From Rhynchopus euleeides (Eukaryota; Euglenozoa; Diplonemea; Diplonemida; Diplonemidae): a DNA stretch of 64,000 bases. Position numbers and translations under genes: made by a program. This document shows, piece by piece, positions 46,795 through 59,800 of this stretch; the stretch's first letter is position 1; the number at the start of each line of letters is the position of its first letter. Below the pieces are notes generated by a model that saw only the letters and a list, made by a program, of their open reading frames with translations, made no database searches and was not told the origin of the DNA. The DNA lies in NCBI GenBank assembly GCA_963210315.1, contig OY723254.1, forward strand, positions 2,442,121-2,506,120, written 5' to 3'.

Positions 46795-47351
46795 TATCCC
46801 ATACACCACCCAGGTGACAAAGGGGAAAAAATCAGTCAAAAATCCCAAAAAAAATATCTGGTCCAAAAAAATATGAAAAATACCGGTCCCAGGTATTATT
46901 ACCGGTCCCAGGTATTACCACATGACCACTTACCGACCATACGCCCCTATTTATATATGGGTATGGTATATCCCTATTACGTTGTAGGGGGTAGTTCACT
47001 GGGGGTGGGTCAGATGAAAAAATGTGGGAAAAACGGAAAATCACACACATCCTCCTTCGCAGTTCTCAGGCACCAGATATCGATACTTTTTTCGTTTTTA
47101 ATTTTCTGTCGTTTGTCTGTGCGTGCCATTGTCCCAGTTAACCCGGGCCACACGCGTACATCGAAGTCCAAATACCCCGCTGCCCAACACAAAAGCGGGA
47201 AAAAAGCGAAGCAAGGTACCATTTGCCTCTTCATTGGTACACAACGGTTCGACGGTAACTTGCCCGGTTCCTGCTTCTTTGGACTTTTCTGTGCATCTCC
47301 TTTCCACGATCGTGCCGTACCGTGGCCGCAGGCGCTGTTTTCGCCGCCGAC
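46795..47351. other. AT-richer spacer with short direct and inverted repeats
   Basis: Contains TACCGGTCCCAGGTATTA twice in tandem (46881-46898 and 46900-46917), a 20-bp inverted repeat with one mismatch (46785-46804 against 46961-46980), and a TATA-like block TTTATATATGGGTATGG at ~46951. No gene is seen. From ~46990 on it leads into the 561-bp satellite. Confidence 0.6.
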
Positions 47352-48327
47352 ATTTATAAAAAGACATTTTCCCTGTTTGGCAAAGGGGAAAAGTGGGTAC
47401 TTCACCTACAGTGGCAAAATATCGTGCACTCCGACTTTTTTGTCGATTTTTTTTATCGTGAATTCCCCGGTATACCCACGATGTCAGGATCGAAAACGGT
47501 CATCAGTTTTTTGCAAATTCGTTCATGTTGGCTGCGTGGCCCAAACCGGGAAAATAGCAGGGATTTCCCTTAGGAACCCATTTTTCACATGTTTTGACCC
47601 AAAAAAATAAAAAAGGTTGTCGCCAAAAAAAAAGTTTTTCAAGACTGGGCCCTAGATGGATTCCGTACGTTACACGGTGCACCCGCACGATTCATGAGTC
47701 GTCGAAGAGGATGGGCTCCGGTTCCCGCACCGAAATTACCCGCAAATCCGCAATACAGTATAATAACCCTCAACCGTAAATGGGTGAAAAATTTCTGAAA
47801 TATCTTCTACTAATTTCTGTGAAAACTGATCGATGTTCTCGGATTCCGCGGTCCAGTAAATTTTCAACTGCGGCCGGTTACGATCAAAAATTCGAAGATC
47901 CGTTCAGGAGAAATTTATAAAAAGACATTTTCCCTGTTTGGCAAAGGGGAAAAGTGGGTACTTCACCTACAGTGGCAAAATATCGTGCACTCCGACTTTT
48001 TTGTCGATTTTTTTTATCGTGAATTCCCCGGTATACCCACGATGTCAGGATCGAAAACGGTCATCAGTTTTTTGCAAATTCGTTCATGTTGGCTGCGTGG
48101 CCCAAACCGGGAAAATAGCAGGGATTTCCCTTAGGAACCCATTTTTCACATGTTTTGACCCAAAAAAATAAAAAAGGTTGTCGCCAAAAAAAAAGTTTTT
48201 CAAGACTGGGCCCTAGATGGATTCCGTACGTTACACGGTGCACCCGCACGATTCATGAGTCGTCGAAGAGGATGGGCTCCGGTTCCCGCACCGAAATTAC
48301 CCGCAAATCCGCAATACAGTATAATAA
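47352..48327 (+). repeat. 561-bp satellite, one full copy and one truncated copy
   Basis: Copy 1 is 47352-47912; copy 2 is 47913-48327 and is cut where the second 8-bp array begins. The copies appear identical over their shared length. The unit starts ATTTATAAAAAGACATTTTC, has T-rich and A-rich patches, and carries near its 3' side TAATAACC and, 42 bases on, CTAATTTCTGTGAAAACTGA, a block shared with the 570-bp satellite. Small open frames inside are repeated only because the unit is. Confidence 0.9.
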
Positions 48328-51300
48328 CCCGCAAACCCGCAAACCCGCAAACCCGCAAACCCGCAAACCCGCAAACCCGCAAACCCGCAAACCCGCAAAC
48401 CCGCAAACCCGCAAACCCGCAAACCCGCAAACCCGCAAACCCGCAAACCCGCAAACCCGCAAACCCGCAAACCCGCAAACCCGCAAACCCGCAAACCCGC
48501 AAACCCGCAAACCCGCAAACCCGCAAACCCGCAAACCCGCAAACCCGCAAACCCGCAAACCCGCAAACCCGCAAACCCGCAAACCCGCAAACCCGCAAAC
48601 CCGCAAACCCGCAAACCCGCAAACCCGCAAACCCGCAAACCCGCAAACCCGCAAACCCGCAAACCCGCAAACCCGCAAACCCGCAAACCCGCAAACCCGC
48701 AAACCCGCAAACCCGCAAACCCGCAAACCCGCAAACCCGCAAACCCGCAAACCCGCAAACCCGCAAACCCGCAAACCCGCAAACCCGCAAACCCGCAAAC
48801 CCGCAAACCCGCAAACCCGCAAACCCGCAAACCCGCAAACCCGCAAACCCGCAAACCCGCAAACCCGCAAACCCGCAAACCCGCAAACCCGCAAACCCGC
48901 AAACCCGCAAACCCGCAAACCCGCAAACCCGCAAACCCGCAAACCCGCAAACCCGCAAACCCGCAAACCCGCAAACCCGCAAACCCGCAAACCCGCAAAC
49001 CCGCAAACCCGCAAACCCGCAAACCCGCAAACCCGCAAACCCGCAAACCCGCAAACCCGCAAACCCGCAAACCCGCAAACCCGCAAACCCGCAAACCCGC
49101 AAACCCGCAAACCCGCAAACCCGCAAACCCGCAAACCCGCAAACCCGCAAACCCGCAAACCCGCAAACCCGCAAACCCGCAAACCCGCAAACCCGCAAAC
49201 CCGCAAACCCGCAAACCCGCAAACCCGCAAACCCGCAAACCCGCAAACCCGCAAACCCGCAAACCCGCAAACCCGCAAACCCGCAAACCCGCAAACCCGC
49301 AAACCCGCAAACCCGCAAACCCGCAAACCCGCAAACCCGCAAACCCGCAAACCCGCAAACCCGCAAACCCGCAAACCCGCAAACCCGCAAACCCGCAAAC
49401 CCGCAAACCCGCAAACCCGCAAACCCGCAAACCCGCAAACCCGCAAACCCGCAAACCCGCAAACCCGCAAACCCGCAAACCCGCAAACCCGCAAACCCGC
49501 AAACCCGCAAACCCGCAAACCCGCAAACCCGCAAACCCGCAAACCCGCAAACCCGCAAACCCGCAAACCCGCAAACCCGCAAACCCGCAAACCCGCAAAC
49601 CCGCAAACCCGCAAACCCGCAAACCCGCAAACCCGCAAACCCGCAAACCCGCAAACCCGCAAACCCGCAAACCCGCAAACCCGCAAACCCGCAAACCCGC
49701 AAACCCGCAAACCCGCAAACCCGCAAACCCGCAAACCCGCAAACCCGCAAACCCGCAAACCCGCAAACCCGCAAACCCGCAAACCCGCAAACCCGCAAAC
49801 CCGCAAACCCGCAAACCCGCAAACCCGCAAACCCGCAAACCCGCAAACCCGCAAACCCGCAAACCCGCAAACCCGCAAACCCGCAAACCCGCAAACCCGC
49901 AAACCCGCAAACCCGCAAACCCGCAAACCCGCAAACCCGCAAACCCGCAAACCCGCAAACCCGCAAACCCGCAAACCCGCAAACCCGCAAACCCGCAAAC
50001 CCGCAAACCCGCAAACCCGCAAACCCGCAAACCCGCAAACCCGCAAACCCGCAAACCCGCAAACCCGCAAACCCGCAAACCCGCAAACCCGCAAACCCGC
50101 AAACCCGCAAACCCGCAAACCCGCAAACCCGCAAACCCGCAAACCCGCAAACCCGCAAACCCGCAAACCCGCAAACCCGCAAACCCGCAAACCCGCAAAC
50201 CCGCAAACCCGCAAACCCGCAAACCCGCAAACCCGCAAACCCGCAAACCCGCAAACCCGCAAACCCGCAAACCCGCAAACCCGCAAACCCGCAAACCCGC
50301 AAACCCGCAAACCCGCAAACCCGCAAACCCGCAAACCCGCAAACCCGCAAACCCGCAAACCCGCAAACCCGCAAACCCGCAAACCCGCAAACCCGCAAAC
50401 CCGCAAACCCGCAAACCCGCAAACCCGCAAACCCGCAAACCCGCAAACCCGCAAACCCGCAAACCCGCAAACCCGCAAACCCGCAAACCCGCAAACCCGC
50501 AAACCCGCAAACCCGCAAACCCGCAAACCCGCAAACCCGCAAACCCGCAAACCCGCAAACCCGCAAACCCGCAAACCCGCAAACCCGCAAACCCGCAAAC
50601 CCGCAAACCCGCAAACCCGCAAACCCGCAAACCCGCAAACCCGCAAACCCGCAAACCCGCAAACCCGCAAACCCGCAAACCCGCAAACCCGCAAACCCGC
50701 AAACCCGCAAACCCGCAAACCCGCAAACCCGCAAACCCGCAAACCCGCAAACCCGCAAACCCGCAAACCCGCAAACCCGCAAACCCGCAAACCCGCAAAC
50801 CCGCAAACCCGCAAACCCGCAAACCCGCAAACCCGCAAACCCGCAAACCCGCAAACCCGCAAACCCGCAAACCCGCAAACCCGCAAACCCGCAAACCCGC
50901 AAACCCGCAAACCCGCAAACCCGCAAACCCGCAAACCCGCAAACCCGCAAACCCGCAAACCCGCAAACCCGCAAACCCGCAAACCCGCAAACCCGCAAAC
51001 CCGCAAACCCGCAAACCCGCAAACCCGCAAACCCGCAAACCCGCAAACCCGCAAACCCGCAAACCCGCAAACCCGCAAACCCGCAAACCCGCAAACCCGC
51101 AAACCCGCAAACCCGCAAACCCGCAAACCCGCAAACCCGCAAACCCGCAAACCCGCAAACCCGCAAACCCGCAAACCCGCAAACCCGCAAACCCGCAAAC
51201 CCGCAAACCCGCAAACCCGCAAACCCGCAAACCCGCAAACCCGCAAACCCGCAAACCCGCAAACCCGCAAACCCGCAAACCCGCAAACCCGCAAACCCGC

Positions 51301-54300
51301 AAACCCGCAAACCCGCAAACCCGCAAACCCGCAAACCCGCAAACCCGCAAACCCGCAAACCCGCAAACCCGCAAACCCGCAAACCCGCAAACCCGCAAAC
51401 CCGCAAACCCGCAAACCCGCAAACCCGCAAACCCGCAAACCCGCAAACCCGCAAACCCGCAAACCCGCAAACCCGCAAACCCGCAAACCCGCAAACCCGC
51501 AAACCCGCAAACCCGCAAACCCGCAAACCCGCAAACCCGCAAACCCGCAAACCCGCAAACCCGCAAACCCGCAAACCCGCAAACCCGCAAACCCGCAAAC
51601 CCGCAAACCCGCAAACCCGCAAACCCGCAAACCCGCAAACCCGCAAACCCGCAAACCCGCAAACCCGCAAACCCGCAAACCCGCAAACCCGCAAACCCGC
51701 AAACCCGCAAACCCGCAAACCCGCAAACCCGCAAACCCGCAAACCCGCAAACCCGCAAACCCGCAAACCCGCAAACCCGCAAACCCGCAAACCCGCAAAC
51801 CCGCAAACCCGCAAACCCGCAAACCCGCAAACCCGCAAACCCGCAAACCCGCAAACCCGCAAACCCGCAAACCCGCAAACCCGCAAACCCGCAAACCCGC
51901 AAACCCGCAAACCCGCAAACCCGCAAACCCGCAAACCCGCAAACCCGCAAACCCGCAAACCCGCAAACCCGCAAACCCGCAAACCCGCAAACCCGCAAAC
52001 CCGCAAACCCGCAAACCCGCAAACCCGCAAACCCGCAAACCCGCAAACCCGCAAACCCGCAAACCCGCAAACCCGCAAACCCGCAAACCCGCAAACCCGC
52101 AAACCCGCAAACCCGCAAACCCGCAAACCCGCAAACCCGCAAACCCGCAAACCCGCAAACCCGCAAACCCGCAAACCCGCAAACCCGCAAACCCGCAAAC
52201 CCGCAAACCCGCAAACCCGCAAACCCGCAAACCCGCAAACCCGCAAACCCGCAAACCCGCAAACCCGCAAACCCGCAAACCCGCAAACCCGCAAACCCGC
52301 AAACCCGCAAACCCGCAAACCCGCAAACCCGCAAACCCGCAAACCCGCAAACCCGCAAACCCGCAAACCCGCAAACCCGCAAACCCGCAAACCCGCAAAC
52401 CCGCAAACCCGCAAACCCGCAAACCCGCAAACCCGCAAACCCGCAAACCCGCAAACCCGCAAACCCGCAAACCCGCAAACCCGCAAACCCGCAAACCCGC
52501 AAACCCGCAAACCCGCAAACCCGCAAACCCGCAAACCCGCAAACCCGCAAACCCGCAAACCCGCAAACCCGCAAACCCGCAAACCCGCAAACCCGCAAAC
52601 CCGCAAACCCGCAAACCCGCAAACCCGCAAACCCGCAAACCCGCAAACCCGCAAACCCGCAAACCCGCAAACCCGCAAACCCGCAAACCCGCAAACCCGC
52701 AAACCCGCAAACCCGCAAACCCGCAAACCCGCAAACCCGCAAACCCGCAAACCCGCAAACCCGCAAACCCGCAAACCCGCAAACCCGCAAACCCGCAAAC
52801 CCGCAAACCCGCAAACCCGCAAACCCGCAAACCCGCAAACCCGCAAACCCGCAAACCCGCAAACCCGCAAACCCGCAAACCCGCAAACCCGCAAACCCGC
52901 AAACCCGCAAACCCGCAAACCCGCAAACCCGCAAACCCGCAAACCCGCAAACCCGCAAACCCGCAAACCCGCAAACCCGCAAACCCGCAAACCCGCAAAC
53001 CCGCAAACCCGCAAACCCGCAAACCCGCAAACCCGCAAACCCGCAAACCCGCAAACCCGCAAACCCGCAAACCCGCAAACCCGCAAACCCGCAAACCCGC
53101 AAACCCGCAAACCCGCAAACCCGCAAACCCGCAAACCCGCAAACCCGCAAACCCGCAAACCCGCAAACCCGCAAACCCGCAAACCCGCAAACCCGCAAAC
53201 CCGCAAACCCGCAAACCCGCAAACCCGCAAACCCGCAAACCCGCAAACCCGCAAACCCGCAAACCCGCAAACCCGCAAACCCGCAAACCCGCAAACCCGC
53301 AAACCCGCAAACCCGCAAACCCGCAAACCCGCAAACCCGCAAACCCGCAAACCCGCAAACCCGCAAACCCGCAAACCCGCAAACCCGCAAACCCGCAAAC
53401 CCGCAAACCCGCAAACCCGCAAACCCGCAAACCCGCAAACCCGCAAACCCGCAAACCCGCAAACCCGCAAACCCGCAAACCCGCAAACCCGCAAACCCGC
53501 AAACCCGCAAACCCGCAAACCCGCAAACCCGCAAACCCGCAAACCCGCAAACCCGCAAACCCGCAAACCCGCAAACCCGCAAACCCGCAAACCCGCAAAC
53601 CCGCAAACCCGCAAACCCGCAAACCCGCAAACCCGCAAACCCGCAAACCCGCAAACCCGCAAACCCGCAAACCCGCAAACCCGCAAACCCGCAAACCCGC
53701 AAACCCGCAAACCCGCAAACCCGCAAACCCGCAAACCCGCAAACCCGCAAACCCGCAAACCCGCAAACCCGCAAACCCGCAAACCCGCAAACCCGCAAAC
53801 CCGCAAACCCGCAAACCCGCAAACCCGCAAACCCGCAAACCCGCAAACCCGCAAACCCGCAAACCCGCAAACCCGCAAACCCGCAAACCCGCAAACCCGC
53901 AAACCCGCAAACCCGCAAACCCGCAAACCCGCAAACCCGCAAACCCGCAAACCCGCAAACCCGCAAACCCGCAAACCCGCAAACCCGCAAACCCGCAAAC
54001 CCGCAAACCCGCAAACCCGCAAACCCGCAAACCCGCAAACCCGCAAACCCGCAAACCCGCAAACCCGCAAACCCGCAAACCCGCAAACCCGCAAACCCGC
54101 AAACCCGCAAACCCGCAAACCCGCAAACCCGCAAACCCGCAAACCCGCAAACCCGCAAACCCGCAAACCCGCAAACCCGCAAACCCGCAAACCCGCAAAC
54201 CCGCAAACCCGCAAACCCGCAAACCCGCAAACCCGCAAACCCGCAAACCCGCAAACCCGCAAACCCGCAAACCCGCAAACCCGCAAACCCGCAAACCCGC

Positions 54301-54389
54301 AAACCCGCAAACCCGCAAACCCGCAAACCCGCAAACCCGCAAACCCGCAAACCCGCAAACCCGCAAACCCGCAAACCCGCAAACCCGCA
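48328..54389. repeat. 8-bp tandem array 2, (GCAAACCC)n, about 758 copies
   Basis: 6,062 bases, same unit, same strand orientation and same apparent perfection as array 1. The left border lies within the second 561-bp satellite copy at TAATAACC. The right border is GCAAACCCGCA followed by CGAGAAATGAG, the same unit phase (ending GCA) as the right border of array 1. Confidence 0.97.
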
Positions 54390-54644
54390 CGAGAAATGAG
54401 CAAGCGTGTCTGCGTGTTGTCTGTTTGTGGCACTGGGAAGCGTCAGACGGCTGAGTCGAAGTCGCCGAATGTAGACAGTCCTGCTGTCGCTGTGTATCTC
54501 ATGATCCTGTTTGTGCAGTTCTGACAGGAGGACCCCGAATGGACCTACAAAATTTGAGGGCTGAAATTCTGCATCTGTTGATCCGCGGGGTCTACTTGAA
54601 CGGAATAGTGCGCCGTTGCAGACTGCACATGGAAGCATGCAGGA
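54390..54644. other. 255-bp unique spacer between array 2 and the 570-bp satellite
   Basis: GC-balanced sequence with no open frame of note. It begins CGAGAAATGAG, vaguely like the Helitron tip CTAGAAGTGTA after array 1, but has no clear stem-loop. Confidence 0.5.
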
Positions 54645-56804
54645 AGTTTTCAGCCCGTTTTCGCCGCGGAAACGGTATAAAACTACTATGGGCGATTTCC
54701 CTAAGGAATTTTCAGCCAAAAAGTTGCACTTCCCTATGGCACCCAACATGGACGGATTTTCGAGTGGCTGAAATCCGAAATTGTTTTCAGGTAGGCACAC
54801 CCCCCGGAAATTCCACGATCGAAGGAATTTGTTAGTTCTGAGCCGTTTCGAAAATATTGCCGACGTCACCAAAAACCGGATTTTAGGTGGGATTTTTGGC
54901 TGGTTAGGGGAAATTCAGTGTTTTTATCAAAGTCGAACAAAATTCTGAGCAGAAAAGTGGCGGCCCCGCTTACTTTTGGGTCCGTTGCGCTCCGTTCTTT
55001 TCACCATAAAAAGAAATCTCAAAAAATTCCAAGCGCAAAATTGTGCATCTGCCCTGTAGTGGTAAAAGCCTGGGTTTCCACTATACATTATAGTAACCAC
55101 AGGGACCCCTGGCTGGGGGACAGATTTTTTATCTTCCACTAATTTCTGTGAAAACTGACCGATATTCCCGGGTCGCTACCCATACCTAGCGGGACGTGGT
55201 GGTGCGTTGTCATCAGTTTTCAGCCCGTTTTCGCCGCGGAAACGGTATAAAACTACTATGGGCGATTTCCCTAAGGAATTTTCAGCCAAAAAGTTGCACT
55301 TCCCTATGGCACCCAACATGGACGGATTTTCGAGTGGCTGAAATCCGAAATTGTTTTCAGGTAGGCACACCCCCCGGAAATTCCACGATCGAAGGAATTT
55401 GTTAGTTCTGAGCCGTTTCGAAAATATTGCCGACGTCACCAAAAACCGGATTTTAGGTGGGATTTTTGGCTGGTTAGGGGAAATTCAGTGTTTTTATCAA
55501 AGTCGAACAAAATTCTGAGCAGAAAAGTGGCGGCCCCGCTTACTCTTGGGTCCGTTGCGCTCCGTTCTTTTCACCATAAAAAGAAATCTCAAAAAATTCC
55601 AAGCGCAAAATTGTGCATCTGCCCTGTAGTGGTAAAAGCCTGGGTTTCCACTATACATTATAGTAACCACAGGGACCCCTGGCTGGGGGACAGATTTTTT
55701 ATCTTCCACTAATTTCTGTGAAAACTGACCGATATTCCCGGGTCGCTACCCATACCTAGCGGGACGTGGTGGTGCGTTGTCATCAGTTTTCAGCCCGTTT
55801 TCGCCGCGGAAACGGTATAAAACTACTATGGGCGATTTCCCTAAGGAATTTTCAGCCAAAAAGTTGCACTTCCCTATGGCACCCAACATGGACGGATTTT
55901 CGAGTGGCTGAAATCCGAAATTGTTTTCAGGTAGGCACACCCCCCGGAAATTCCACGATCGAAGGAATTTGTTAGTTCTGAGCCGTTTCGAAAATATTGC
56001 CGACGTCACCAAAAACCGGATTTTAGGTGGGATTTTTGGCTGGTTAGGGGAAATTCAGTGTTTTTATCAAAGTCGAACAAAATTCTGAGCAGAAAAGTGG
56101 CGGCCCCGCTTACTTTTGGGTCCGTTGCGCTCCGTTCTTTTCACCATAAAAAGAAATCTCAAAAAATTCCAAGCGCAAAATTGTGCATCTGCCCTGTAGT
56201 GGTAAAAGCCTGGGTTTCCACTATACATTATAGTAACCACAGGGACCCCTGGCTGGGGGACAGATTTTTTATCTTCCACTAATTTCTGTGAAAACTGACC
56301 GATATTCCCGGGTCGCTACCCATACCTAGCGGGACGTGGTGGTGCGTTGTCATCAGTTTTCAGCCCGTTTTCGCCGCGGAAACGGTATAAAACTACTATG
56401 GGCGATTTCCCTAAGGAATTTTCAGCCAAAAAGTTGCACTTCCCTATGGCACCCAACATGGACGGATTTTCGAGTGGCTGAAATCCGAAATTGTTTTCAG
56501 GTAGGCACACCCCCCGGAAATTCCACGATCGAAGGAATTTGTTAGTTCTGAGCCGTTTCGAAAATATTGCCGACGTCACCAAAAACCGGATTTTAGGTGG
56601 GATTTTTGGCTGGTTAGGGGAAATTCAGTGTTTTTATCAAAGTCGAACAAAATTCTGAGCAGAAAAGTGGCGGCCCCGCTTACTTTTGGGTCCGTTGCGC
56701 TCCGTTCTTTTCACCATAAAAAGAAATCTCAAAAAATTCCAAGCGCAAAATTGTGCATCTGCCCTGTAGTGGTAAAAGCCTGGGTTTCCACTATACATTA
56801 TAGT
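54645..56804 (+). repeat. 570-bp satellite, three full copies and a truncated fourth
   Basis: Copies start at 54645, 55215, 55785 and 56355 (AGTTTTCAGCCCG). They are almost identical; one visible difference is CTTACTCTTGGG in copy 2 against CTTACTTTTGGG. The fourth is cut at TAGTAACC, where array 3 begins. Each unit has a TATA-like GGTATAAAACTACTATGG and shares the block CTAATTTCTGTGAAAACTGA plus the GATTTCCCT(A/T)AGGAA motif with the 561-bp satellite, so the two families are related. No coding potential beyond short frames. Confidence 0.93.
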
Positions 56805-59800
56805 AACCCGCAAACCCGCAAACCCGCAAACCCGCAAACCCGCAAACCCGCAAACCCGCAAACCCGCAAACCCGCAAACCCGCAAACCCGCAAACCCGCA
56901 AACCCGCAAACCCGCAAACCCGCAAACCCGCAAACCCGCAAACCCGCAAACCCGCAAACCCGCAAACCCGCAAACCCGCAAACCCGCAAACCCGCAAACC
57001 CGCAAACCCGCAAACCCGCAAACCCGCAAACCCGCAAACCCGCAAACCCGCAAACCCGCAAACCCGCAAACCCGCAAACCCGCAAACCCGCAAACCCGCA
57101 AACCCGCAAACCCGCAAACCCGCAAACCCGCAAACCCGCAAACCCGCAAACCCGCAAACCCGCAAACCCGCAAACCCGCAAACCCGCAAACCCGCAAACC
57201 CGCAAACCCGCAAACCCGCAAACCCGCAAACCCGCAAACCCGCAAACCCGCAAACCCGCAAACCCGCAAACCCGCAAACCCGCAAACCCGCAAACCCGCA
57301 AACCCGCAAACCCGCAAACCCGCAAACCCGCAAACCCGCAAACCCGCAAACCCGCAAACCCGCAAACCCGCAAACCCGCAAACCCGCAAACCCGCAAACC
57401 CGCAAACCCGCAAACCCGCAAACCCGCAAACCCGCAAACCCGCAAACCCGCAAACCCGCAAACCCGCAAACCCGCAAACCCGCAAACCCGCAAACCCGCA
57501 AACCCGCAAACCCGCAAACCCGCAAACCCGCAAACCCGCAAACCCGCAAACCCGCAAACCCGCAAACCCGCAAACCCGCAAACCCGCAAACCCGCAAACC
57601 CGCAAACCCGCAAACCCGCAAACCCGCAAACCCGCAAACCCGCAAACCCGCAAACCCGCAAACCCGCAAACCCGCAAACCCGCAAACCCGCAAACCCGCA
57701 AACCCGCAAACCCGCAAACCCGCAAACCCGCAAACCCGCAAACCCGCAAACCCGCAAACCCGCAAACCCGCAAACCCGCAAACCCGCAAACCCGCAAACC
57801 CGCAAACCCGCAAACCCGCAAACCCGCAAACCCGCAAACCCGCAAACCCGCAAACCCGCAAACCCGCAAACCCGCAAACCCGCAAACCCGCAAACCCGCA
57901 AACCCGCAAACCCGCAAACCCGCAAACCCGCAAACCCGCAAACCCGCAAACCCGCAAACCCGCAAACCCGCAAACCCGCAAACCCGCAAACCCGCAAACC
58001 CGCAAACCCGCAAACCCGCAAACCCGCAAACCCGCAAACCCGCAAACCCGCAAACCCGCAAACCCGCAAACCCGCAAACCCGCAAACCCGCAAACCCGCA
58101 AACCCGCAAACCCGCAAACCCGCAAACCCGCAAACCCGCAAACCCGCAAACCCGCAAACCCGCAAACCCGCAAACCCGCAAACCCGCAAACCCGCAAACC
58201 CGCAAACCCGCAAACCCGCAAACCCGCAAACCCGCAAACCCGCAAACCCGCAAACCCGCAAACCCGCAAACCCGCAAACCCGCAAACCCGCAAACCCGCA
58301 AACCCGCAAACCCGCAAACCCGCAAACCCGCAAACCCGCAAACCCGCAAACCCGCAAACCCGCAAACCCGCAAACCCGCAAACCCGCAAACCCGCAAACC
58401 CGCAAACCCGCAAACCCGCAAACCCGCAAACCCGCAAACCCGCAAACCCGCAAACCCGCAAACCCGCAAACCCGCAAACCCGCAAACCCGCAAACCCGCA
58501 AACCCGCAAACCCGCAAACCCGCAAACCCGCAAACCCGCAAACCCGCAAACCCGCAAACCCGCAAACCCGCAAACCCGCAAACCCGCAAACCCGCAAACC
58601 CGCAAACCCGCAAACCCGCAAACCCGCAAACCCGCAAACCCGCAAACCCGCAAACCCGCAAACCCGCAAACCCGCAAACCCGCAAACCCGCAAACCCGCA
58701 AACCCGCAAACCCGCAAACCCGCAAACCCGCAAACCCGCAAACCCGCAAACCCGCAAACCCGCAAACCCGCAAACCCGCAAACCCGCAAACCCGCAAACC
58801 CGCAAACCCGCAAACCCGCAAACCCGCAAACCCGCAAACCCGCAAACCCGCAAACCCGCAAACCCGCAAACCCGCAAACCCGCAAACCCGCAAACCCGCA
58901 AACCCGCAAACCCGCAAACCCGCAAACCCGCAAACCCGCAAACCCGCAAACCCGCAAACCCGCAAACCCGCAAACCCGCAAACCCGCAAACCCGCAAACC
59001 CGCAAACCCGCAAACCCGCAAACCCGCAAACCCGCAAACCCGCAAACCCGCAAACCCGCAAACCCGCAAACCCGCAAACCCGCAAACCCGCAAACCCGCA
59101 AACCCGCAAACCCGCAAACCCGCAAACCCGCAAACCCGCAAACCCGCAAACCCGCAAACCCGCAAACCCGCAAACCCGCAAACCCGCAAACCCGCAAACC
59201 CGCAAACCCGCAAACCCGCAAACCCGCAAACCCGCAAACCCGCAAACCCGCAAACCCGCAAACCCGCAAACCCGCAAACCCGCAAACCCGCAAACCCGCA
59301 AACCCGCAAACCCGCAAACCCGCAAACCCGCAAACCCGCAAACCCGCAAACCCGCAAACCCGCAAACCCGCAAACCCGCAAACCCGCAAACCCGCAAACC
59401 CGCAAACCCGCAAACCCGCAAACCCGCAAACCCGCAAACCCGCAAACCCGCAAACCCGCAAACCCGCAAACCCGCAAACCCGCAAACCCGCAAACCCGCA
59501 AACCCGCAAACCCGCAAACCCGCAAACCCGCAAACCCGCAAACCCGCAAACCCGCAAACCCGCAAACCCGCAAACCCGCAAACCCGCAAACCCGCAAACC
59601 CGCAAACCCGCAAACCCGCAAACCCGCAAACCCGCAAACCCGCAAACCCGCAAACCCGCAAACCCGCAAACCCGCAAACCCGCAAACCCGCAAACCCGCA
59701 AACCCGCAAACCCGCAAACCCGCAAACCCGCAAACCCGCAAACCCGCAAACCCGCAAACCCGCAAACCCGCAAACCCGCAAACCCGCAAACCCGCAAACC

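Noticed and set aside
55196..56582. Repeated 69-88-codon open frames in the 570-bp satellite as genes
   Set aside because: Identical because the DNA is tandemly repeated; overlapping on both strands, no domain, and the unit shows no codon-type conservation.
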